This document shows, piece after piece, positions 58,556-64,000 of a DNA stretch of 64,000 nt (positions are counted from its first letter, which is position 1; each line of letters opens with the position of its first letter). Position numbers and translations under genes: made by a program. The stretch covers positions 1 to 64,000 of the forward strand of contig NZ_CP063846.1 in assembly GCF_021018745.1 (NCBI RefSeq), in the 5' to 3' direction. The notes below the pieces were generated by a model. The model was not told the DNA's origin, searched no databases, and saw nothing but the letters and a program-made list of their open reading frames with translations. Source of the stretch: Gloeobacter morelensis MG652769. GTDB lineage: Bacteria; Cyanobacteriota; Cyanobacteriia; Gloeobacterales; Gloeobacteraceae.

Positions 58556-58936
58556 TCAAGGGACGAGGCGTCCGAAGGCGACCAGCCGCCTGTCTGCGTC
58601 CCGCAACCGATTTTGCAACGCCACCACAATGGCTGCGGATTCGACGTTCAGTCCTTCGGTTGTCAGCCGCTTGAAATTGAGCAGAAGGTCAACATCACTG
58701 CGCGAATACAAGCGGTAGCCCATGTTTCCACGGCTCCTCTGTGGGAGGAGCAAACCCCGCCGTTCGTATTTGCGGATCGTTTGTGGGTGCAGTCCTGTCA
58801 GCGTCGAAGCCACAGATATGGTGTACACCGGTTGATGCTGGTTGCAACCCGGTCCACCCTCGCCTCGGCGCGGTTCGGCGTCGAGGGCATGACGCCGGTC
58901 CTCTGAATGGGCGGTACTCTCATCGGGCCGCTTCAT
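58556..58936 (-). CDS. MerR-family regulator (HspR-like)
   Basis: GGAGG lies six bases before ATG 58936. After a polar N-terminal 35 residues comes YTISVASTLTGLHPQTIRKY, then ERRGLLLPQRSRGNMGYRLY and SRSDVDLLLNFKRL: a MerR helix-turn-helix and wing close to HspR, the heat-shock repressor. Short (126 residues), with no obvious effector domain. It overlaps the end of the methyltransferase gene by 17 bases. Confidence 0.8.
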   Translation of the reverse strand: MKRPDESTAHSEDRRHALDAEPRRGEGGPGCNQHQPVYTISVASTLTGLHPQTIRKYERRGLLLPQRSRGNMGYRLYSRSDVDLLLNFKRLTTEGLNVESAAIVVALQNRLRDADRRLVAFGRLVP

Positions 58937-59810
58937 CTGCCACCTCCCCTCGCTCCAGTAACAGCACGCCGCCAGTAAGCTGGCACACAAACCTCCAAGC
59001 ACTCTCGGAGCAGAATGTCTTGGCCAGCTTGTACGACCAGGTTGGGAGTGTGCCGCGTCCCAGACGGTATCCCTCCTCCAGAAACGAATTAAAGCGAACC
59101 GGTCTCCAGCCGAACCTGGAGAAAAATTCAGGCCCTTCTTGGGGAGCGAATCGCAGACGGATGTCCGGTCTGTGTTTGTCTATCCGTTTCTGGGCGACCA
59201 GCATGGCACTCGGGGACAGCAGATCCGTCAACCACCATCGAAAATTGGCTTGCCGGTGGAGGTCCACCGCCAGCCCCGACACTTGCTCGGGGGATAGGTA
59301 AGGGAGCAGCCCTTCGGTGCAGACGGCGACTTCGCAGTGTAGCTCGGCCAGTTCGAAAAACAACGGCTGCCGGGCCGCTGCATCCGTCACGTCAATGGGG
59401 TACGAGCGACGGTGGCAAATCGGGCGGTCGTCGATCAGCCGGGCCTCTTTGTGGGCAATCACTTCGGGGAGATCCACTTCGACCCACCAAAGGTGGTTGG
59501 GTACCGGCAACCGATACGGCCTGGTGTCGAGCCCCGCCCCCAAGTTCAACACCGCACCGACCCCGCGCTCGTTGACGGCTTCGAGCACCAGGTCGTCGAA
59601 CAGCCTCGTGCGCACCGAGTATGAGGCAGAAGCGTGTTTGGCCGATTTGCCCGGCAGCGATGCCGCAAGGGTGACACCCCTAAGACCGGACAACTTTTGA
59701 GCGAGGTGATCACGGAAGAGCGCGTCCTTTCGGTTGAATTCGATCGCCCTGTATGCCGCCATGATCAGCGCGGTTTCGTAGACGGCTTCAATGGCCGTAT
59801 CGGTTTGCAT
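58920..59810 (-). CDS. SAM-dependent O-methyltransferase (LCM/PPM1-like)
   Basis: The 296 residues show the leucine-carboxymethyltransferase-like fold common in bacteria: YSVRTRLFDDLVLEAV near 64, VLNLGAGLDTRPYRL near 87 (SAM-binding motif I), WWVEVDLPEV near 108 and CTEGLLPYLSPEQ near 164. Relatives methylate polyketides or other small carboxylic/hydroxyl compounds; the substrate here is unknown. Confidence 0.85.
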   Translation of the reverse strand: MQTDTAIEAVYETALIMAAYRAIEFNRKDALFRDHLAQKLSGLRGVTLAASLPGKSAKHASASYSVRTRLFDDLVLEAVNERGVGAVLNLGAGLDTRPYRLPVPNHLWWVEVDLPEVIAHKEARLIDDRPICHRRSYPIDVTDAAARQPLFFELAELHCEVAVCTEGLLPYLSPEQVSGLAVDLHRQANFRWWLTDLLSPSAMLVAQKRIDKHRPDIRLRFAPQEGPEFFSRFGWRPVRFNSFLEEGYRLGRGTLPTWSYKLAKTFCSESAWRFVCQLTGGVLLLERGEVADEAAR

Positions 59811-59903
59811 CGTTGCCTCCGTGTGTGTAAGAAAGACCGTTCATCTGTCTGCAAGTGGACCGTCAACTGCCGAGGTGGGCATGCCAGACCCACCGGAATA
59901 CAA

Positions 59904-60590
59904 CTACCGGGTTCGAAACTTATCGGGGCCGTCGAGCGAAGTGTATCCGTCAAGCATGTCGCGGGCCTCGTTCAACTTTTCCCGCAGCCGTGTTTGCAGG
60001 AGGTACAAGACTATGGGATCCGGCAGCTCCATCTCTTCGTGTGCCATGTTTTCAAGTTCTATTCCCAACAAGATCTTCTTCACCAGTGCGTCCACTTCCG
60101 CGCACGCCGCCGTGGCAGAGCTGTACAGTCTCTGTAAGTTTTGCACCGCGCGGCTGCACAGAGTGCGGTACTCCTCGTGATCTTCCGATGCCTCCGACAA
60201 AGCGAGAAGACGGGACATCCGTTGCAGTTTCAGCGCGAGGATCTCCCGCTCCTTTCCCATCTTTTCCCGTTCCACTAGCACCGGCGCAAGCTTTGCAAAG
60301 AGCGCCGCCGCAGGCCCGCGGGAATCCGCCTCCACGGCACGGACTTCATCCAGATCGAAATTGTGTTTTTCGTAGTCGAGTTTGCCGGCTGCGCAAACGA
60401 TCGGCCGGATCGTTTCTACATCGTTCCGTGTGGTGGCCAAAACGATCCACCAACGGCAGCTGCGGTCCGAGGCAACCCCTGTCCTTTCTAAACTTTTTCG
60501 TCGCTTTGGAATCAGAGCGAACCTGAGATAAGCCGTTGCCGCCAGTGGAAGACCGGCGAATGCGATGACTAACAACTCCAACAAAAACAC
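59904..60590 (-). CDS. Membrane-anchored hypothetical protein, 228 residues
   Basis: An N-terminal span (LLELLVIAFAGLPLAATAYL) anchors a long cytoplasmic helical region with many Glu/Arg/Leu (REKMGKEREILALKLQRMSR, YLLQTRLREKLNEARDMLDG), partly coiled coil. No family recognised. It lies between the methyltransferase and the gene at 60605 on the same strand. Confidence 0.6.
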   Translation of the reverse strand: MFLLELLVIAFAGLPLAATAYLRFALIPKRRKSLERTGVASDRSCRWWIVLATTRNDVETIRPIVCAAGKLDYEKHNFDLDEVRAVEADSRGPAAALFAKLAPVLVEREKMGKEREILALKLQRMSRLLALSEASEDHEEYRTLCSRAVQNLQRLYSSATAACAEVDALVKKILLGIELENMAHEEMELPDPIVLYLLQTRLREKLNEARDMLDGYTSLDGPDKFRTR

Positions 60591-60604
60591 TGCCCGGGCT
60601 CCGA

Positions 60605-61099
60605 TTATATTGGTTCGCCTTCGACATTCCCTAGCAACAGAGCTTTTGGACCGATCGCTTCTGGTGTCAGAACGTCCCCTCTTTCGAACATCTTTCCTGT
60701 GACGGTGGGCAGGGACACGATGCCTATTCCGCTGGTGTAATCGTTTCCTCGGCAGATTCCGAATCTTTGCGCTTGTCTAAATTGCTCTAAGTCCGATTCC
60801 ACAACTTCGCACAGTTCGATTTTGGAAATGGTGGCGATTGGCCAGTTTTGCATGGCTCGATTGGGCGGCTTTTTGGCGTTGTTCCACTGGTTGGGCTGAA
60901 GACCAATTCTCGCCACTTGATTTCTGTGTTCAATCACCCTCGCAATTGCCTTCAAAGTATGCTTGGTTCTGCTAGAGGGCCAATTTTGCACATCTGCTTC
61001 CGTGTGAAAGAATATGGCAAATGTCGACACAAAAATGAAAACAGCAAAAGCTATGGTTTTAATGCGAATCGACACCATCGACTTAACGTCTTCACCCAT
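60605..61099 (-). CDS. Single-span hypothetical protein, 164 residues
   Basis: GGAGG lies eight bases before ATG 61099. One N-terminal span (IAFAVFIFVSTFAIFF) is followed by a soluble, probably periplasmic part with two Cys (IELCEVVES, RFGICRGND) that could form a disulphide. It overlaps nothing and lies 14 bases before the gene at 60590. Low GC. Function unknown. Confidence 0.6.
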   Translation of the reverse strand: MGEDVKSMVSIRIKTIAFAVFIFVSTFAIFFHTEADVQNWPSSRTKHTLKAIARVIEHRNQVARIGLQPNQWNNAKKPPNRAMQNWPIATISKIELCEVVESDLEQFRQAQRFGICRGNDYTSGIGIVSLPTVTGKMFERGDVLTPEAIGPKALLLGNVEGEPI

Positions 61100-61156
61100 T
61101 CGGGTATCCTCCACGGGATGCGTAATTTTTCAAACAACTTTGGGGTTGCTCCTGCA

Positions 61157-61600
61157 TCAAAATGACAATCCGTCGGCGTCATTGGCCTCCGAAGCCGCTG
61201 GTCGCTGTTTCGGTTCGCTATACTCCATAGGGGCTTCTGCTGTTTTTTGCTTTCGAGCTCCGGTTAAAGCCCGCATCCCGTTAAACGGATGGAATTTATT
61301 GGCTATCAATTGGATCACTTTTTCTTTGACGCCCAACTCTTCGCGGGTTGCAGCGGAATATTTGCCCCGTGTTTCGCAAAGTAAGCGCCCTTCGACGACA
61401 GCCCCAGCTCCTTCTCTAAAATTCTTGTGGGCCTCTACCGCCAAATTTCCAAATGCGATCAATTGGATTTCGTACCCTTCTTCGCCGTCGCCATGGACAA
61501 TTTCGAACCCAAGCCGCATCGACACGCAAGCGAGACCTTCTCTTGAATACCTCAGTTCTGGACAATCAAGTATTGTTCCACTCAAAACTGCAACGTTCAT
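61157..61600 (-). CDS. ssb: Single-stranded DNA-binding protein
   Basis: The 147-residue OB-fold protein (MNVAVLSGTILDCPELRYS.. , FGNLAVEAHKNFREGAGAVV, GRLLCETRGKYSA) ends in an acidic tip DADGLSF, the equivalent of the DDDIPF tail through which SSB recruits repair and replication proteins. It would protect the strand entering during conjugation. GGAGG at ideal spacing before ATG 61600. Confidence 0.88.
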   Translation of the reverse strand: MNVAVLSGTILDCPELRYSREGLACVSMRLGFEIVHGDGEEGYEIQLIAFGNLAVEAHKNFREGAGAVVEGRLLCETRGKYSAATREELGVKEKVIQLIANKFHPFNGMRALTGARKQKTAEAPMEYSEPKQRPAASEANDADGLSF

Positions 61601-61628
61601 GCTTTTCCTCCGTTTTGACTGTCGGTTA

Positions 61629-61808
61629 CTAGTTGTTTTTATGAAAATCGATCAACCTACCTTCGATCATTTTCCAGTCGTTGGTCACTTTATTGAATGA
61701 GGTTTCTAACTTTTCGATTGAGTACTGTAGCATAAGTGCTCCCTGCACTAGCCCGCCTGGAGCAATTCTGGGCGTTCCTCCCGGAACATAACTACAGGCT
61801 TTGCCCAT
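61629..61808 (-). CDS. 59-residue hypothetical protein upstream of ssb
   Basis: The frame runs from ATG 61808 to TAG 61629. After a Gly/Pro-rich start (GKACSYVPGGTPRIAPGG) comes a helical part (LMLQYSIEKLETSFNKVTND). It lies 28 bases before ssb on the same strand and is divergent from the gene at 61895. There is no clear ribosome-binding site. Probably cotranscribed with ssb. Confidence 0.45.
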   Translation of the reverse strand: MGKACSYVPGGTPRIAPGGLVQGALMLQYSIEKLETSFNKVTNDWKMIEGRLIDFHKNN

Positions 61809-61894
61809 TTTATGATCTTTTTGTATACTAAATATCTTTAAATAAGCTCCAGTTTTTGATAGAATGTTTATGTTGTATTGCGGGAGATTAAGTA

Positions 61895-62305
61895 ATGACT
61901 AAAAGGTCAATCATAGTTCAAGACAACGGTCAGACAGCGGCTGCTATCAAGGAGCCTGCTCAAGATTCAGCCACCGAAGCAACTCCGAACACACGTGCGC
62001 GCAAGCCAAGAGAAAGCCAAACCGATAGGGCAATCAGAGAGGTCAAAGAGCTTCTAAAGCTCAAACTCCAGGTTCAAAAAGATCAGGAACAGATTGGGTT
62101 GATCAGACCCACCATCGAGAAGCTGTTTTCCTGTGCCGACATTACTGAAGAGGAAGCTCAAAACATTCTCGTTAGACTGGATCAGCTTGAGCACTGCCTG
62201 ACACGCAAAGAACAATATCGAGTTGCAAAAGAAAAGGCCAAAGCGGCTTTTGCGCTTTTTGATGAAGCGGAAATACAACCAGAGGCACCCCCGGACTCGA
62301 ACTGA
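61895..62305 (+). CDS. Coiled-coil hypothetical protein, 136 residues
   Basis: GGGAG lies eight bases before ATG 61895. The disordered polar N-terminus (50 residues) is followed by a coiled coil (AIREVKELLKLKLQVQKDQE, QNILVRLDQLEHCLTRKEQY) and an acidic tail. Divergent from the small gene at 61808; the AT-rich gap contains TATACT promoter-like sequence. Function unknown. Confidence 0.6.
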   Translation: MTKRSIIVQDNGQTAAAIKEPAQDSATEATPNTRARKPRESQTDRAIREVKELLKLKLQVQKDQEQIGLIRPTIEKLFSCADITEEEAQNILVRLDQLEHCLTRKEQYRVAKEKAKAAFALFDEAEIQPEAPPDSN

Positions 62306-62323
62306 AACCCTCGGAGTTTTCTG

Positions 62324-62734
62324 ATGGAGCCTGAACAGATCAATCAGTTTGCCATTGTCCATCGTTGGCTTGGGGCACCCGGAACTTATTGCTATGGTTC
62401 CAGACGCAGCGATGCTTACGGGCTAAACCGAAACAGCAAGGTGCATATCGTGGCTCTGCAGACGCTTACGCACAAGCGCCTTAGATTGCAGCCGGGGCAC
62501 AGCCTCTGCGGGCTCGCTCCAGAAAAACTGGAGGGCATTGACTTTGGAGGATCCTGGCCGCTTCGACTGCCTCAAATTCTATGTTCAGCCTGCAAAAAAC
62601 GCTCTGCAAATTTCGGGCTGCATCGATTTCCAGAAACAGCAGGTATTTTGGCCAGGCCAAAGCCCGATCCTACCACCGACGGAAAAATCGTCTCTGAGCG
62701 TGATGGGTTGCAAAGCCAAGATCTGCCGTTCTGA
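62324..62734 (+). CDS. Hypothetical protein, 136 residues
   Basis: GGAG lies six bases before ATG 62324, 18 bases after the previous gene. The N-terminal 60 residues look natural (INQFAIVHRWLGAPGTYCYG, SKVHIVALQTLTHKRLRLQP); the rest has a Cys pair (LCSACKKRSANFG). From 62538 a second frame also looks protein-like, so a frameshift is possible. Function unknown. Confidence 0.45.
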   Translation: MEPEQINQFAIVHRWLGAPGTYCYGSRRSDAYGLNRNSKVHIVALQTLTHKRLRLQPGHSLCGLAPEKLEGIDFGGSWPLRLPQILCSACKKRSANFGLHRFPETAGILARPKPDPTTDGKIVSERDGLQSQDLPF

Positions 62735-62762
62735 ATTCTCTTCTGTTGACCTCCTCTGCGGC

Positions 62763-63998
62763 CTAAAGGCGCGCAGATTCCTTCTCGCATCGGCATTTCT
62801 GCCTTTGCTTCGGGTGGGTTCCTGCTTCATTGCCTGCTGCCTTTGTTGCCAAAGGTCTTACGCTGGCTCCACAGGCGTTTAAGGGGCGTTGAAACAACCC
62901 CCCTGACCTCTCCCCGAGTCCCTGGGCGAGGATGTTCTTCGCTGCATTTTCATCTCGATCGTGCTCACTTTTGCACTCAGGACACCTCCATCGCCGCACC
63001 CATAGCGGCTTCGGACCATCCTTGTGCTGACAGTTTGAGCAGATCTGAGACGAGGCGAAGGACCGGCCGACTTTGACAAGTTCCCGTCCATACTTGAGCG
63101 CCTTGGCCTCCAGCATCGACACGAACTTCCCAAAACCGGCATCGTGGAACGATTTGGCTAGCCAGGTCCGTCCCAACCCTTTCACGCACAAGTCCTCGAC
63201 CACCACCACTTGGTTCTCGTGGAGCAGCTGCGTCGAGAGCTTGTGCAAGAAATCTGCACGCTTGTCGGCTATCCGGGCATGCAGCCGCGCCACCTTCAGA
63301 CGCTGTTTACCGCGATTCTTGCTGCCTTTGGCTTTGCACGACAACGACCGCTGCAAGCGTCCCAGCTTGCGTTCGAGTTTGCGGAATATCCGAGGGTTGT
63401 CCTGCTTGTTGCCGTCGCTCATCGTCGCAAAAGTCTGCAAGCCCAGGTCGATGCCCACAACCTGTTGCCTCTGAGGCAGAGGAGTAGCCTGTACCTCACA
63501 GACGAAGCTCACGAAGTAACGCCCGGCTTTGTCCTTGATCACCGTGGCACTCGAAGGCACTGAGGGCAGGGGACGAGACCATGCAAGTGGGATATGTCCG
63601 ACTTTGGCGATGTAGACGCAGTTGGAATGGACCGAAAAACCGTTGCGGGTGAAGCGAATCGCTTGCTTATCGGTCTTGTTTTTGAAGCGGGGAGGACCAA
63701 TTTTCGCCCCCTGGCGCCTGCCGGCCACCGAGTCGAAAAAGTGCTTGAAGGCAGTGTGCAAATCCCGCAAAGATTGAATGAGGGCATCGACAGACACTTC
63801 CGCCAGCCAGCGGCGCTCGACGGTTTGCTTTGCCTGGGTAATCACCCGCTTCTGGAGTTCGGTGTCGTTGAGGTAGGGTTCGCCCCGATCGTAGGCTTCG
63901 TTGCGCAGGCGCAGACCGTCGTTATAGACGACACGGGCACAGCCAAAGGTCTTGGCGAGCAGCACTTGCTGGCCGGGATGGGGGTAGAGTCGATAGCG
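62763..63998 (-). mobile_element. tnpB: IS200/IS605-family TnpB gene, 5' end beyond the window
   Basis: TnpB is the RNA-guided nuclease of IS200/IS605 elements and ancestor of Cas12. The frame enters from the right edge in good register (RYRLYPHPGQQVLLAKTFGC). RuvC residues are visible in GIDLGLQTFA, VVVEDLCVKGLG and HDRDENAAKNI, and the zinc ribbon in CSNCQHKDGP and CPECKSEH, so the nuclease looks intact. About 412 codons are visible. No TnpA gene lies in the window. The guide RNA would be expected to overlap the 3' end near 62700-62900, but element ends cannot be placed. Confidence 0.88.
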
Positions 63999-64000
63999 GA

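Noticed and set aside
57446-58906. 486-codon plus-strand frame opposite the MrfA-like helicase
   Set aside because: Antisense shadow; helicase motifs are on the minus strand.

Overview
The window looks like part of a large, GC-rich conjugative plasmid of a cyanobacterium. The strongest clue is a 1103-residue CyRepA1-type replication protein (48793-52104), a family known from cyanobacterial plasmids. Supporting clues are a cyanobacterial-type adenosyltransferase-like P-loop protein (45520-46098), PEP-less exported proteins with the 'ILWR..TG.N..WLM' FG-GAP repeats common in cyanobacteria, and many small membrane proteins. High GC, long shadow frames and exported beta-propeller proteins would fit a Gloeobacter-like host, but that is inference only. 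No rRNA, tRNA, CRISPR array or housekeeping operon was seen.

Layout. 1-1900: degraded DNA, including a remnant of a telomere-resolvase-like tyrosine recombinase and small hypotheticals. 1907-6112: a single-protein AAA ATPase plus TOPRIM/DUF4435 fusion resembling PARIS defence (AriA+AriB), a hypothetical gene, and a umuDC mutagenesis operon. 6501-10279: two exported proteins and small membrane proteins; the end of one exported gene was altered by a 222-bp insertion between 20-bp direct repeats. 10443-15922: a PadR regulator with a membrane partner, a lipoprotein, an M50 site-2 protease and a TPR protein. 15938-26467: a minus-strand type IV secretion operon in the order VirB2-like, VirB3-like, VirB4, VirB5-like, VirB6-like, VirB8-like, VirB10, VirB9-like, VirD4. 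26688-27976: a candidate regulator, a hypothetical and a small membrane protein. 28032-37766: a minus-strand mobilisation/antirestriction operon (SprT-like protease, tandem MobC-like protein, relaxase, DarB-like methyltransferase-helicase). 37961-39455: a ParM-like actin with a downstream partner, followed with overlap by a TonB-dependent receptor and then a glycosyltransferase. 43459-48690: regulators and small hypotheticals. 48793-52104: replication protein. 52161-54297: sigma factor with a membrane partner. 54913-60590: output-less response regulator, MrfA-like helicase, MerR regulator, methyltransferase, hypothetical. 60605-62734: hypotheticals and SSB. 62763 to the edge: a TnpB gene that runs out of the window.

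The genes form a self-transmissible replicon: replication (CyRepA1, SSB), segregation (ParM-like pair), DNA processing (relaxase, MobC-like, MobB-like), transfer channel (VirB/VirD4) and establishment/defence (SprT-like, DarB-like, UmuDC, PARIS-like).

The most unusual observations are as follows. (1) Two genes are nested in the +1 frame inside larger open frames: a 369-residue coiled-coil membrane protein inside the relaxase gene (an RSF1010 mobA/mobB-like arrangement) and a 149-residue protein between the methyltransferase and helicase halves of a 1957-codon frame. In both cases the outer frame turns into Gly/Ala/Arg-rich sequence exactly where the inner gene runs. (2) A near-identical palindromic operator (CTTCCAAAT-N5/6-TGGAAGGATT) lies just upstream of both the transfer operon and the padR operon. 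(3) There is a telomere-resolvase remnant, and elsewhere several long perfect palindromes.
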